Shown here piece by piece: positions 1 to 8,420 of a stretch of 64,000 nucleotides of DNA. The translations under genes and the position numbers were made by a program. The notes beneath the pieces were generated by a model that worked only from the letters and a program-made list of their open reading frames with translations, made no database searches and was not told the DNA's origin. Origin of the DNA: Pseudomonas sp. Irchel 3E20 (GTDB taxonomy: Bacteria > Pseudomonadota > Gammaproteobacteria > Pseudomonadales > Pseudomonadaceae); NCBI RefSeq assembly GCF_900187645.1, contig NZ_FYEE01000009.1, positions 124,001 through 188,000 of the forward strand, written 5' to 3'. The stretch's first letter is position 1. Each line of letters begins with the position of its first letter.

Positions 1-704
1 AGCAGGTCGCGGGGGTAGTGGCGCAGCAGGTCGTCGAGGCTGCGTAGATGGCGCTCGCCGTTGGGGTACAGGCGTTGGCCGGCCTCGGCCACCGGCACAT
101 GGTGGCGAATAGCGGTCATGGTGTCCTGCAGGGCCCGGCGCCCACGCACGTGCATGTGCACATCGCCACAAGCTACCAGCGGCAGGCCCAGGCTGGCGGC
201 CAATTGGCGCAGGCCGGCGAGGTGGCGGGCATCGTCCTGGCCGCAATGCAACTCCACGGCCAGCCACAGGCGTTCGCCAAACACGCCGCGCAACCAGTGG
301 CCGGCGGCGTGGTCGTGGGGGCCATCGGGCAACCACAGGGCCAGCAACCCCGGCAGGCCACCTTCGAGGTCTTCGCGCAGCACCTGGTAGTGGCCTTTTT
401 CACTGCGGCGCCGGGCCTGGGTAATCAGCCCGCACAGGGCTTGATAACCGGCAAGGTTTTCCACCAGCAGCACCAGTTTCGGGCCGTTTTCCAGGCGGAT
501 TTCGCTGCCCACGATCAACGCCAGGCTCACCGCCTCGGCCGCCTGCCAGGCGCGCACGATGCCGGCCAGGGTGCATTCGTCGGTAATGGCCAGGGCCTGG
601 TAGCCGAGGCGCTTGGCTCGCTCGAACAATTGTTGGGCACTGGAGGCGCCGCGCTGGAAACTGAAATTGGACAGGCAATGCAACTCGGCGTAGTCCGGGG
701 TCAT
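1..704 (-). CDS. dnaE2: Error-prone DNA polymerase DnaE2, N-terminal part (cut by window edge)
   Basis: Alpha-subunit-like DNA polymerase III of the ImuA-ImuB-DnaE2 mutasome, which carries out damage-induced mutagenic synthesis. The visible 234 codons begin MTPDYAELHCLSNFSF, the usual start of the N-terminal PHP domain of this family (the Y-AELH-SNFSF motif). They continue through a segment with ITDECTLAG and IVGSEI that matches the PHP core. The ATG overlaps the imuB stop as ATGA, so translation is probably coupled to imuB. The rest of the gene (polymerase palm, fingers and OB region) lies left of the window. Family call is firm. SOS control is inferred from the LexA2 operator at the head of the operon. 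Confidence 0.93.
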   Translation of the reverse strand, partial: MTPDYAELHCLSNFSFQRGASSAQQLFERAKRLGYQALAITDECTLAGIVRAWQAAEAVSLALIVGSEIRLENGPKLVLLVENLAGYQALCGLITQARRRSEKGHYQVLREDLEGGLPGLLALWLPDGPHDHAAGHWLRGVFGERLWLAVELHCGQDDARHLAGLRQLAASLGLPLVACGDVHMHVRGRRALQDTMTAIRHHVPVAEAGQRLYPNGERHLRSLDDLLRHYPRDL

Positions 705-2116
705 GCGAACCAGCCTTGCAGCCACAACGGCCCGCCCTCGCCCACGCTGCGATAGGCCCAGCCCTGTTGGCCGTCACGGGTTTGCACCAGGTAATAGTCA
801 CGGCGCACGTCCTCCCCGTCCCACCAACCAGACTCGATGCGCTCAGGGCCCATCAGCACTCGCACCGCGCCATCGGCCAAGGCCTGGGGCTGGGCCAGCA
901 GCCACCCGGGGCGGCGCACGCCGGCGGCGCACGGACCGGGCGGCACAACGGGGCGCGGCACCCAACTGTGTTCTGGGCGGTGGTCGGCCACCCGGCCCAA
1001 GCCGTGTACCGCGTCATCCCCCAGCCGCGCGCGCAGGCGTTCGCGCAGTTGCTCCCAGGGCAAGGATTGCTGCGGGCGCTCGTCGAACAGTTCACGGTGC
1101 TGGGGGGCAAAGGCCGGCAGGTCTTCGGCCACCAGGCGCACACCCCGCACCGGCGCCTGCACCTGCACTTGCTCCAGGCGCCCCCGGGCCAGCTCAAACA
1201 GCATGGCCGGCTCGCGCTCGGCGCTGAGCAGGCCCACCGGGATGCTGCTGTCCGGGCGCCCGGCATGCTCCAGGTGCAGGACAAAACGCTGCACGCCGCA
1301 GTCACGCCCACAGAGGAACGCAGCCAGGTCAGCGGTCAAGCGGCGCAAGGGAAACAGCAGGGCCTGATGGGACAGGACGTCGTAGTTCAACTCGATCCGC
1401 AGGTCGAAGTACTGCGGCGGCTGGTAGAACGCCAGGGCCAGGGGCCGCTCGCCGAGCAGGGTGTCCAGGTGCTTGAGGACCTGGGCCTCGAAGCGCCGCG
1501 CCAGGCTTTGCCGGGGCAAGGCGCGCACCTGATCCAGGGTGCGCAAGCCCATGCGCGACAGGGCCGTGGCCACGTCCTGGGGCCAGCCGAGGCGCTCGAC
1601 CGGCATTTGCCCGAGCATGCGCTGCAACGCCGGGGCATCGGCCACGGCCAAGCCGTCATAGGCATTGGCCAGCACCCGCGCCGCCAGCGGGTTGGGCGCC
1701 GCCACCAAGCGATGACGAAACCCCAGGGCCGTCAACTCGGCCCGCAACCGCGCCTCGAACTGCGGCCAGGGGCCGAACAGGCCCAGGCTCGACTCGATCT
1801 CCAGAAGCAAGGTGCGCGGGTAGTCGAGGCTGACCTGGGAGCTGAAACGGTAGGCCCAGGCCGCGAGAAACTGTTGCCAATGTTCGATTTGCGCCGGGTC
1901 ATGCTCGGCGCAGGCAAAGTCCTTGCAAAGGGCCTGGGCCGCCACCAGCGATTGCCCGGGGCGCAGGCCCAACGCCCGTGCCGGCGCATTGACCGCTTGC
2001 AGGACCCGGCGCTGGGCGCTACCGCTGAGCAGCACCAACGCCTGGTCCGCATCGGGGCGCTGGCGCAGCACGGCGTCCAGGGCCAATTGGGGGAAGACAA
2101 TACACACCCAGCGCAT
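701..2116 (-). CDS. imuB: ImuB, Y-family polymerase-like mutasome subunit
   Basis: ImuB is a catalytically inactive Y-family polymerase relative that links DnaE2 to the beta clamp. The 471-residue product starts MRWVCIVFPQLALDAVL, the usual ImuB beginning. An upstream in-frame ATG at 2173 would add 19 arginine-rich residues and sit inside imuA, so I chose 2116. The central part has the Y-family little-finger-like segment (LGERPLALAFYQPPQYF, then ELNYDVLSHQALLFPLRRL). The N-terminal acidic catalytic residues typical of active Y polymerases are not obvious, as expected for ImuB. It starts 8 bp after imuA ends and overlaps dnaE2 by 4 bp, so the three genes form one operon with lexA2. Confidence 0.93.
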   Translation of the reverse strand: MRWVCIVFPQLALDAVLRQRPDADQALVLLSGSAQRRVLQAVNAPARALGLRPGQSLVAAQALCKDFACAEHDPAQIEHWQQFLAAWAYRFSSQVSLDYPRTLLLEIESSLGLFGPWPQFEARLRAELTALGFRHRLVAAPNPLAARVLANAYDGLAVADAPALQRMLGQMPVERLGWPQDVATALSRMGLRTLDQVRALPRQSLARRFEAQVLKHLDTLLGERPLALAFYQPPQYFDLRIELNYDVLSHQALLFPLRRLTADLAAFLCGRDCGVQRFVLHLEHAGRPDSSIPVGLLSAEREPAMLFELARGRLEQVQVQAPVRGVRLVAEDLPAFAPQHRELFDERPQQSLPWEQLRERLRARLGDDAVHGLGRVADHRPEHSWVPRPVVPPGPCAAGVRRPGWLLAQPQALADGAVRVLMGPERIESGWWDGEDVRRDYYLVQTRDGQQGWAYRSVGEGGPLWLQGWFA

Positions 2117-2123
2117 GCCAACC

Positions 2124-2741
2124 TCACAAGCCCTGGGCGAAGGCGATCGGCGCCGAGCGGGCCAAGCCGCCACGGCACTTGAGGACGCGCAACTGCGCCG
2201 GGTGAGCGTCCATGGCCAGGCGCAAGGCCGCAGGCGATGGGTTGATGGCGTGGGTCAGGTCACGGTAGGCAAATGCTAGGGTCTGCCCCGTTTCGGCCGC
2301 CACCTGCAAACGGCGCAAGGCGCGGTCGTCCGCGTGGTTTGGCCAGCACAGCACCGCGGCGCAACTGCCCGAGCGCAGGCACTGTTCAGCGGCCCACAGG
2401 GCCTCGCGCTCGCCAGCCCGCACCAGCGCCAACTGCGCCAGGTCTACCCCGACGCTCTGCCACGCCTGCGGATAGGGCACATGGGGCGGCGCCACCAGCA
2501 CCACCCGTTCGCCCTGGGCCGTCAGCCGCGCCAGAGTCGGCCAGAGCAAGCGTAATTCGCCAATGCCGGGGGCGGCGGTGAGGATTTCCGTCAGCGCCCC
2601 GGGTGGCCAGCCGCCACCGGGCAGGGCCGCGTCCAGCAGGCTATGGCCGGTGGGCTGGGGGCTGGCCACGGGCGCTGTTGGGCGCCCTTTCCATACCTGG
2701 CCGGCGTTGAGCAGGCTGTCCAGTGCGACGACGGCGCCCAT
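2124..2741 (-). CDS. imuA: ImuA, RecA/SulA-like mutasome accessory protein
   Basis: ImuA (also called SulA2 in pseudomonads) is a RecA-like accessory protein needed with ImuB for DnaE2-dependent mutagenesis. The 205-residue product shows the RecA-fold layout: a central GGGWPPGALTEIL segment where RecA has its P-loop region, then VVLVAPPHVPYPQAW. It ends with a C-terminal tail on the GGLARSAPIAF pattern common in ImuA. The start was placed at the ATG at 2741, which overlaps the lexA2 stop as TGATG. The next upstream ATG (2765) lies within lexA2 and lacks a clear ribosome site. It is the second gene of a four-gene leftward operon. Confidence 0.9.
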   Translation of the reverse strand: MGAVVALDSLLNAGQVWKGRPTAPVASPQPTGHSLLDAALPGGGWPPGALTEILTAAPGIGELRLLWPTLARLTAQGERVVLVAPPHVPYPQAWQSVGVDLAQLALVRAGEREALWAAEQCLRSGSCAAVLCWPNHADDRALRRLQVAAETGQTLAFAYRDLTHAINPSPAALRLAMDAHPAQLRVLKCRGGLARSAPIAFAQGL

Positions 2742-3358
2742 CAGCCTTGCCTCAGCAAACCGCAAAACACCCCTTCGATGGCCAGGTCCTGGTCGGCCCG
2801 CACCACGATGGGCGCATACGCCGGGTTGCGCGGCAGCAGGCGCACGCTGCCGGCGCGGCGCTCCAGGCGCTTGATGGTCACCTCACCGTCGAGCCGCGCG
2901 ACCACGATCTGGCCGTTCTCGGCCTCGGCGCTGCGGCGCACGCCCACCAGGTCGCCATCGAGAATGCCGTCGTCGATCATCGAGTCGCCCTGCACCCGCA
3001 GCAGGTAGTCGGGTGGGCGCGAAAACAGCGCCGGGTCCAGCAGCAAGCGGCTGTGCACCTCGGCATCCACCCCGATGGGCGCGCCCGCCGCCACGCGGCC
3101 CAGGACCGGCACGTCGAGCATCTGCGCCGCTGGGGCCTGGCCGAGCACGCGAATACCCCGCGCCTGGTTGGGGTTGACCTCGATAAACCCGGCCTCGGTC
3201 AACGCCAGCACATGCTTGCGCGCCACGCTCCGGGAGGCAAAACCAAACGCCTCGGCGATCTCGGCGAGGCTGGGGGGCTGGCCCTGGTTCGCGATGCGCT
3301 CGCGGATAAAGGTCAGGATGGCGGTACGGCGGGGGCTGAGTGTGGTCATGGAGTACAT
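2741..3358 (-). CDS. lexA2: LexA2-type SOS repressor
   Basis: This is a LexA-family repressor of 205 residues. The N-terminal winged helix (about 5-70) carries SLAEIAEAFGFASRSVARKHV. The C-terminal S24 self-cleavage domain has the Ala91-Gly92 cleavage site in VAAGAPIG, Ser126 in GDSMIDDG and Lys163 in TIKRLE. Recognition-helix residues differ from the classical LexA1, as expected for the second LexA that heads imuA-imuB-dnaE2 cassettes. The start at 3358 has AGGAG five bases upstream. A second ATG at 3349 (MTTLSPRR) is poorly spaced from any Shine-Dalgarno. The palindrome at 3350-3367 covers the ribosome site and start, which suggests autorepression. Confidence 0.94.
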   Translation of the reverse strand: MYSMTTLSPRRTAILTFIRERIANQGQPPSLAEIAEAFGFASRSVARKHVLALTEAGFIEVNPNQARGIRVLGQAPAAQMLDVPVLGRVAAGAPIGVDAEVHSRLLLDPALFSRPPDYLLRVQGDSMIDDGILDGDLVGVRRSAEAENGQIVVARLDGEVTIKRLERRAGSVRLLPRNPAYAPIVVRADQDLAIEGVFCGLLRQG

Positions 3359-3367
3359 TTGTACTCC
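3350..3367. promoter_or_regulatory. Putative LexA2 operator over the lexA2 ribosome site and start codon
   Basis: On the minus strand GGAGTACAAATGTACTCC is an inverted repeat with 8-bp arms and a 2-bp centre. It contains GTAC-N4-GTAC, close to the GTAC-N4-GTGC motif I recall for P. putida LexA2. It includes part of the AGGAG ribosome site and the ATG at 3358, so repressor binding would sit at the translation start. Function is inferred from sequence and position only. Confidence 0.72.
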
Positions 3368-3401
3368 TGTGGGAATTCTCTGACAACTGCCTTCAGTCAG
3401 G

Positions 3402-3650
3402 TCAGGCTCGGGCGACGAACGTGCCCTTGCCCTGAATTTTGAAAATCAGCCCTTGGCGATGCAGTTCGGCCAAGGCCTGGCGCACGGTAATGCGGCTGAC
3501 GCGAAATAGCCGCCCCAGTTCGCTTTCCGAGGGCATCTGAGTGTCTGCGGGGTATTCGCCGTTCACAATGCGCGCGTGCAGCACGTCGTACAGCTGGCGG
3601 TACAACGGCACATAGGCCAGGGGCAGGATGGGGTGGGAAAGGTCTGTCAT
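3402..3650 (-). CDS. GntR-family DNA-binding domain protein, effector domain absent
   Basis: The 82-residue product is essentially one GntR winged helix-turn-helix: PLYRQLYDVLHARIV, then MPSESELGRLFRVSRITVRQAL, then the wing GLIFKIQGKGTFVA. Full GntR/HutC regulators are about 230-250 residues with a C-terminal UTRA or FadR ligand domain. Here the frame stops right after the wing, and only 35 bp separate it from the lexA2 palindrome. No other frame in that gap continues the protein. It is therefore either a truncated relic or a genuine HTH-only regulator. It reads in the same direction as lexA2 but its link to the cassette is unknown. Confidence 0.62.
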   Translation of the reverse strand: MTDLSHPILPLAYVPLYRQLYDVLHARIVNGEYPADTQMPSESELGRLFRVSRITVRQALAELHRQGLIFKIQGKGTFVARA

Positions 3651-3687
3651 GACGATCGCGATTCACACAAGGGAGGCGATCTTAAAG

Positions 3688-3719
3688 AGCACCCGGCGCG
3701 GCAAAAGTTGCCGGGTGCT
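3688..3719 (-). terminator. Hairpin downstream of the DyP peroxidase gene, weak terminator
   Basis: Arms AGCACCCGGC and GCCGGGTGCT form a 10-bp GC-rich stem with a 12-base loop, 37 bp past the peroxidase stop on the minus strand. The following minus-strand sequence is only moderately T-rich, so termination strength is uncertain. Confidence 0.4.
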
Positions 3720-3756
3720 GGATAAAAAACTATCGCCACGCGGGCGACAGGGGCCG

Positions 3757-4641
3757 TCAGGCCGGGCGCAGGGCGCGCAGGTCGAGGCGGCCGTCCTGGA
3801 GCGGCGGGCACCAGTAGTAGCCACCGGTAATCGGCCGGCTCATGCGGTACAGGCCATCGACGATGCCGTCTTCCAGGCCACTCATGCGCCGCAGTTGCAC
3901 CTCGAAGGCATCCAGGGAAAAGCCGAACGCGAGGAACATCAGGCCAGCGCGGTTGCCCTCCACCCAAGGCATGGAACGGCGTACTACAAAGGCCTCGGGC
4001 GCGAAGCTTTCCTGGGCGGTGCGCTTGACGTGGGCCGATGCGGGCGCGTCGTCGAGTTCTTCGTTATCGCTTTTGCGCCGGCCGATGATGTGGTCCTGCT
4101 CCTGGCCCGGCATCGCGGCGAAACCGTCCAGGTCATGCTGCCATTGCTGGATCGCGGCGAAGCTGCCGCCCACCAGGCCCTCGCGGCCCGCAGGCACCAG
4201 CGCGGCGGCAATGGCGGCTTCGTCGTGGGGGTTTTCGGTGCCGTCTTCGTAACCGGAGAGGTCGTGCCCATTGAGGTGGCGGAAGCCTTCGGTCATCTGT
4301 ACCAGGCGCAGGGCCGGGGCCAGCGCGGCTTCGACGGCGCGGCTGCGGTGCAGCAGTTCACCGCGGTCTTCGCCGTGCAGCCAGCACCACAGGGCATGCT
4401 GGGTGGAGGGGTTGTCCACGCCGACGCCGCTCATGGCCGGGAACGTGCGCAGCCCCTCGACCTGGGCGCCCATGGCTCGCACCAGCGATTCGCCCAGCCC
4501 GATCACCGCACGCTCGTTCACCAGGGGCAGCAAGCGGTCCAGTGCCGCTGGCAGCGCCGCGGTGGACTCCAGGACAAAAAACAGATGGCGCGCCTGCGGC
4601 GGTACGGGGGTGGCGAGAATGCCGGGCTGGTAGTAACTCAT
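3757..4641 (-). CDS. DyP-type haem peroxidase
   Basis: Dye-decolourising peroxidase, probably class B by its compact length of 294 residues and lack of a Tat signal. It uses haem and hydrogen peroxide to oxidise varied substrates. The diagnostic GxxDG motif is GYEDGTENP at residues 130-138, with the distal aspartate at 133. The proximal haem ligand is likely His204 in SAHVKRT, and an arginine of the FVVRRSMPW segment (about 221-222) matches the conserved distal arginine. The start ATG has AGAGGAG nearby. It is divergent from gapN and no encapsulin gene is adjacent. No physiological substrate can be read from the sequence. Confidence 0.92.
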   Translation of the reverse strand: MSYYQPGILATPVPPQARHLFFVLESTAALPAALDRLLPLVNERAVIGLGESLVRAMGAQVEGLRTFPAMSGVGVDNPSTQHALWCWLHGEDRGELLHRSRAVEAALAPALRLVQMTEGFRHLNGHDLSGYEDGTENPHDEAAIAAALVPAGREGLVGGSFAAIQQWQHDLDGFAAMPGQEQDHIIGRRKSDNEELDDAPASAHVKRTAQESFAPEAFVVRRSMPWVEGNRAGLMFLAFGFSLDAFEVQLRRMSGLEDGIVDGLYRMSRPITGGYYWCPPLQDGRLDLRALRPA

Positions 4642-4717
4642 GACAACTCCTCTGAAAAGCCGCGCAGTTTACGCTGCACCTCACCGTTTGTGGGGTTTAT
4701 GCAAGCTGCGAGGTGAC

Positions 4718-4740
4718 GCCGGTCATGTACCCCGACCGGC
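4718..4740. promoter_or_regulatory. Inverted repeat in the divergent dyp/gapN intergenic region
   Basis: The arms GCCGGTC and GACCGGC with a 9-base loop lie between two divergent genes (198-bp gap). It could be an operator or a transcript hairpin. No regulator is identified. Confidence 0.25.
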
Positions 4741-4839
4741 AAAAGCGGCTAGGCTTGCAGCTCATACCCAGACCTGCCCTGCCCACTGCCAACCGATATC
4801 GCTCTCCTTCATCGCCAGCACCAGACACAGGGTAATGCC

Positions 4840-6465
4840 ATGACCACCGCCGCTTTCCTCGACTCGCTGTTCCCCCGCGCCACCGACATCCCGCCTGCCT
4901 ACCGCCTCGATGGTCCCATCGAGCAGCGCGAGTACCTGGTGGACGGCACCCTGCACACCTGGCCCGGCGCCCTCGCCCAGGTCCGCAGCCCGGTGTACCT
5001 GGCCGGCGAGCACGGTGACGAGCAAGTCATCCTCGGCAGCACGCCGCTGCTGGACGCCACCACCGCACTGACCGCCCTCGACGCCGCCGTGCGCGCCTAT
5101 GACCGGGGCCAGGGCGCGTGGCCAACGATGCGCGTGGCCGAACGCATCGGCCATGTACAAGCCTTCCTCGCCCGCATGCGTCAGCAGCGCGAGGCGGTGG
5201 TCAAGCTGCTGATGTGGGAAATCGGCAAGAACCTCAAGGACTCGGAAAAAGAGTTCGACCGCACCTGCGACTACATCACTGACACCATCAACGCCCTCAA
5301 GGAACTGGACCGCCGTTCGAGCCGCTTCGAGCTGGAACAAGACACCCTCGGCCAGATCCGCCGCGTCCCCCTGGGCGTGGCGCTGTGCATGGGGCCCTAC
5401 AATTACCCGCTCAATGAAACCTTCACCACCCTGATCCCGGCGCTCATCATGGGCAACACCGTGGTGTTCAAACCGGCCAAGCTCGGCGTGCTGCTGATCC
5501 GCCCGCTGCTGGAGGCCTTTCGCGACAGCTTCCCGGCCGGGGTTATCAACGTGATTTACGGCAGCGGCCGCGAAACCGTCAGCGCCCTGATGGCCAGCGG
5601 CAAGGTCGATATCTTTGCGTTCATCGGCACCAACAAGGCCGCCAGCGACCTGAAAAAACTCCACCCGCGCCCCCATCGCCTGCGTGCGGCCCTGGGCCTG
5701 GACGCGAAAAACCCCGGCATCGTGCTGCCCGACGTGGACCTGGATAACGCGGTCAACGAAGCCGTGACCGGGGCGCTGTCGTTCAACGGCCAGCGCTGCA
5801 CCGCACTGAAAATCCTGTTTGTGCATGAGCGGGTGGTGGAGCAGTTCATCGAAAAATTCAACCGCAAACTCGCCAGCCTTGCCCCGGGCATGCCCTGGGA
5901 AACCGGCGCGGCCCTGACGCCCCTGCCCGAGGCGGGCAAGGTGGATTATTTGCAAGGGTTGGTGGCCGATGCCGTGGCCAAGGGCGCGCGGGTGGTCAAC
6001 GAAAACGGTGGGCAGACCCGCGCCTCATTCTTCTACCCGGCGGTGCTCTACCCGGTCAGCCGCGACATGCGCGTATACCAAGAGGAGCAATTCGGCCCGG
6101 TGGTGCCCATCGTGCCCTACAGCGACCTGCGCACCGTGATCGACTACGTGCTGGAGTCGGACTTCGGCCAACAACTGAGCCTGTTCGGCAACCAGGCCAG
6201 CGAAATTGGGCCACTGGTGGACACCTTCGCCAACCAGGTCGGGCGCATCAACCTCAACGCTCAATGCCAGCGCGGCCCGGACACCTACCCGTTCAACGGG
6301 CGCAAGAACTCCGCCGAAGGCACGCTGTCGGTGCACGATGCGCTGCGGGTGTTTTCCATTCGCACCCTGGTGGCGACCAAAGCCCTGGATGGCAACAAGG
6401 CCTTGCTCAGCGAGATCCTGCGCAACCGCGACTCCAGTTTCCTGACCACCGATTACCTGTTCTGA
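4840..6465 (+). CDS. gapN: NADP-dependent glyceraldehyde-3-phosphate dehydrogenase (GapN-type aldehyde dehydrogenase)
   Basis: Aldehyde dehydrogenase superfamily enzyme of 541 residues. GapN oxidises glyceraldehyde 3-phosphate directly to 3-phosphoglycerate with NADP and without ATP formation. The Rossmann part shows MGPYNYPLNETFTTL and IMGNTVVFKPAKLG. The catalytic cysteine is Cys320 in NGQRCTALK, the GapN form of the ALDH active site, and the general base is probably within AALGLDAKNPGIVL. The C-terminus has EEQFGPVVPIVPY. An extended N-terminus of about 90 residues precedes the core, as in proteobacterial GapN-like proteins. The FUSC gene follows after 30 bp. Substrate identity is inferred from family resemblance. 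Confidence 0.85.
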   Translation: MTTAAFLDSLFPRATDIPPAYRLDGPIEQREYLVDGTLHTWPGALAQVRSPVYLAGEHGDEQVILGSTPLLDATTALTALDAAVRAYDRGQGAWPTMRVAERIGHVQAFLARMRQQREAVVKLLMWEIGKNLKDSEKEFDRTCDYITDTINALKELDRRSSRFELEQDTLGQIRRVPLGVALCMGPYNYPLNETFTTLIPALIMGNTVVFKPAKLGVLLIRPLLEAFRDSFPAGVINVIYGSGRETVSALMASGKVDIFAFIGTNKAASDLKKLHPRPHRLRAALGLDAKNPGIVLPDVDLDNAVNEAVTGALSFNGQRCTALKILFVHERVVEQFIEKFNRKLASLAPGMPWETGAALTPLPEAGKVDYLQGLVADAVAKGARVVNENGGQTRASFFYPAVLYPVSRDMRVYQEEQFGPVVPIVPYSDLRTVIDYVLESDFGQQLSLFGNQASEIGPLVDTFANQVGRINLNAQCQRGPDTYPFNGRKNSAEGTLSVHDALRVFSIRTLVATKALDGNKALLSEILRNRDSSFLTTDYLF

Positions 6466-6495
6466 CCCCCACCGACGAGGACCTGCGCCCGCCCC

Positions 6496-7566
6496 ATGAT
6501 TGCCTTCCCCACCTTGCGCCTGCCGGCCTGGGCGCGCCGCTTACTGCGCCCACTGCTGGACCCGTACCGGCGCTACCGCCATGCGCGGCTGATCCATGCG
6601 ATACGGGTTTCCCTGGGCCTGCTGGCGACCATCCTGCTGACCAGCGGCATCAACCTGCCCCACGGCGAATGGGCCTCAGTGACCATGCTGGTGGTCATCG
6701 GCGGCTTGCAGCACCATGGCAACATCGGCAAAAAAGCCGCCGAACGCGCCTATGGCACGCTGATCGGCGCCGCCGTCGGCCTGCTGCTGGTGGCCCAGCA
6801 TGCGTGGCTGGGCATGCCGTGGCTGACCTATTTACAGATGTCTCTGGTGTGCGGCTTTTTCTCGTACCACGCCATCGGCAAGGGCGGCTACACCGCCCTG
6901 CTGTCGGCGATCACCGTGTTCATCGTTGCCGGCCACGGTGACAACCCCATCACAGACGGCTTGTGGCGCACCGTAGACATCCTGATCGGCATCGTCCTGG
7001 CCCTCGCCTTCTCCTTCGCTCTGCCGCTGTACGCGGTGTATTCCTGGCGCTACAACCTGGCCAGCGCCCTGCGCGACTGCGCCACGTTGTATGGGCGGAT
7101 CGTCAGCGGCCAATCGGTCACCGACGATGAACACCTGAAACTGCTGAACCGCCTCAACAGCGCCCTGCTGCAACTGCGCTCGCTGATGCCCTCGGTGTCC
7201 AAGGAGGTGAAGATTTCCATGACCCAGCTCGATGCCCTGCAACGCAGCCTGCGCATGTGCGTCAGCACCCTGGAGATCCTGGGCAACACCCGGCCGACCA
7301 CCGCGCAAGAGTTGGAACTGATGCGCGCCGCCCTCAAAAGCGAGCACCGCTACATCCGCGTGCAATTGATTGGCATGGCCCGAGCCCTGAAATCCGGCGC
7401 CGCACAACGCCTGGATCGACCCGGCAATGCACCCCAAGACCCAACGTTGAGCGAACCGATCTACACTGCCCTGGACGGCTACCGCCTACTGACCCGGCAA
7501 TTGGCCGGCACGGTCGAAGACATGCGCCGGCGCCTGGGCAAAACGGCTAGGCACTGGAACATCTGA
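6496..7566 (+). CDS. FUSC-family inner membrane protein (aromatic acid exporter-like)
   Basis: The 356-residue product has six hydrophobic segments within residues 35-195 and a cytoplasmic helical C-terminal half. The segment INLPHGEWASVTMLVVIGG followed by KAAERAYGTLIGAAVG is characteristic of FUSC/YccS/AaeB-like proteins, where R-x-x-G-T-x-x-G recurs. The single membrane half and short length fit the YeeA/YccS-short class rather than full AaeB exporters. It lies 30 bp after gapN on the same strand and ends before a bidirectional terminator, so it is probably co-transcribed. The ribosome site for the annotated ATG is weak. Substrate unknown. Confidence 0.75.
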   Translation: MIAFPTLRLPAWARRLLRPLLDPYRRYRHARLIHAIRVSLGLLATILLTSGINLPHGEWASVTMLVVIGGLQHHGNIGKKAAERAYGTLIGAAVGLLLVAQHAWLGMPWLTYLQMSLVCGFFSYHAIGKGGYTALLSAITVFIVAGHGDNPITDGLWRTVDILIGIVLALAFSFALPLYAVYSWRYNLASALRDCATLYGRIVSGQSVTDDEHLKLLNRLNSALLQLRSLMPSVSKEVKISMTQLDALQRSLRMCVSTLEILGNTRPTTAQELELMRAALKSEHRYIRVQLIGMARALKSGAAQRLDRPGNAPQDPTLSEPIYTALDGYRLLTRQLAGTVEDMRRRLGKTARHWNI

Positions 7567-7583
7567 GGTCAAACGCCAGGCAG

Positions 7584-7610
7584 AAAAAAACCCGCCGAAG
7601 CGGGTTTTTT
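7584..7610. terminator. Bidirectional rho-independent terminator between FUSC gene and yccA-like gene
   Basis: A run of seven A, CCCGC-CGAA-GCGGG stem-loop and six T lies between two convergent genes and can terminate both. A near-identical copy occurs at 8704-8730. Confidence 0.9.
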
Positions 7611-7624
7611 CATTCAATCAACGA

Positions 7625-8296
7625 TCAGTCATCACGACCCATGATGCCGAACAACTGCAACAGGCTGACGAACAGGTTGTAGATCGATACATACAGGCTG
7701 ATGGTCGCCATGATGTAGTTACGCTCGCCGCCGTGAATGATGGCGCTGGTCTGGAACAGAATGCAGACCGAAGAAAACAGCACGAAACCTGCGCTGATCG
7801 CCAGTTGCAGGCCGCTGATCTGGAAGAAGAAACTGGCCAGCACCGCGCCCATCAACACGAAGAAGCCCGCGGTGATGAAACCACCCAGGAAACTCATGTC
7901 CTTGCGGCTTATCAGGACGTAGGCCGACAAGCCACCGAACACCAGCGCGGTCATCGCAAAGGCCGAGCTGACCACTTCAGCACCGCCCTGCATGCCCAGG
8001 TAACGGTTGAGGATAGGGCCCAGCAAAAAGCCCATGAAACCGGTCAGGGCAAAAGCCGACACCAGGCCCCAAGCCGAATCACGAAGTTTGTTGGTCAGGA
8101 AGAAAAGACCATAGAAACCGATCAGCACCACGAAGATATTCGGGTAGCCGACCCGCATCTGCTGAGCGACATAGGCCATTACACCGCTGAATGCGAGAGT
8201 AAGGGCAAGAAGGCCATAAGTGTTGCGCAGGACGCGGCTAACCTCTAGCTGCTCAGCCTGCACGCCGTTATTAACTGCGTAATCCTGTTCGCGCAT
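7625..8296 (-). CDS. Bax inhibitor-1/YccA-family membrane protein
   Basis: The 223-residue integral membrane protein has seven predicted transmembrane segments. Typical family features are the early LRNTYGLLALTLAFSG, the middle SAWGLVSAFALTGFMGF and the C-terminal ending IYNLFVSLLQLFGIMGRDD, as in YccA of E. coli and Pseudomonas homologues. YccA-type proteins interact with the FtsH quality-control protease and may conduct calcium or protons. AGGAG precedes the ATG at a good distance. It is convergent with the FUSC gene and divergent from tRNA-Ser. Confidence 0.92.
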   Translation of the reverse strand: MREQDYAVNNGVQAEQLEVSRVLRNTYGLLALTLAFSGVMAYVAQQMRVGYPNIFVVLIGFYGLFFLTNKLRDSAWGLVSAFALTGFMGFLLGPILNRYLGMQGGAEVVSSAFAMTALVFGGLSAYVLISRKDMSFLGGFITAGFFVLMGAVLASFFFQISGLQLAISAGFVLFSSVCILFQTSAIIHGGERNYIMATISLYVSIYNLFVSLLQLFGIMGRDD

Positions 8297-8373
8297 GGCG
8301 ACACTCCTGTAGGTTTGAAACGTTCAGTCTCAAAGATCATAACAGACCCCTTGTAACAAGCGACGCAGAGAGT

Positions 8374-8401
8374 TTGACAGTGTGTTTCATTCGGGTATTA
8401 T
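8374..8401 (+). promoter_or_regulatory. Sigma-70 promoter of tRNA-Ser with GC-rich discriminator
   Basis: TTGACA (8374-8379), a 16-bp spacer and TATTAT (8396-8401) are followed by GGCGCCCGC, a GC-rich discriminator typical of stringently controlled stable-RNA promoters. The tRNA begins 20 bp after the -10 box. Confidence 0.8.
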
Positions 8402-8420
8402 GGCGCCCGCAACGCAATAC

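Noticed and set aside
716..2182. A 488-codon plus-strand frame opposite imuB
   Set aside because: It lies opposite a clearly recognised gene, shows no family features and is rich in Gln/His/Gly as antisense frames of GC-rich genes are.
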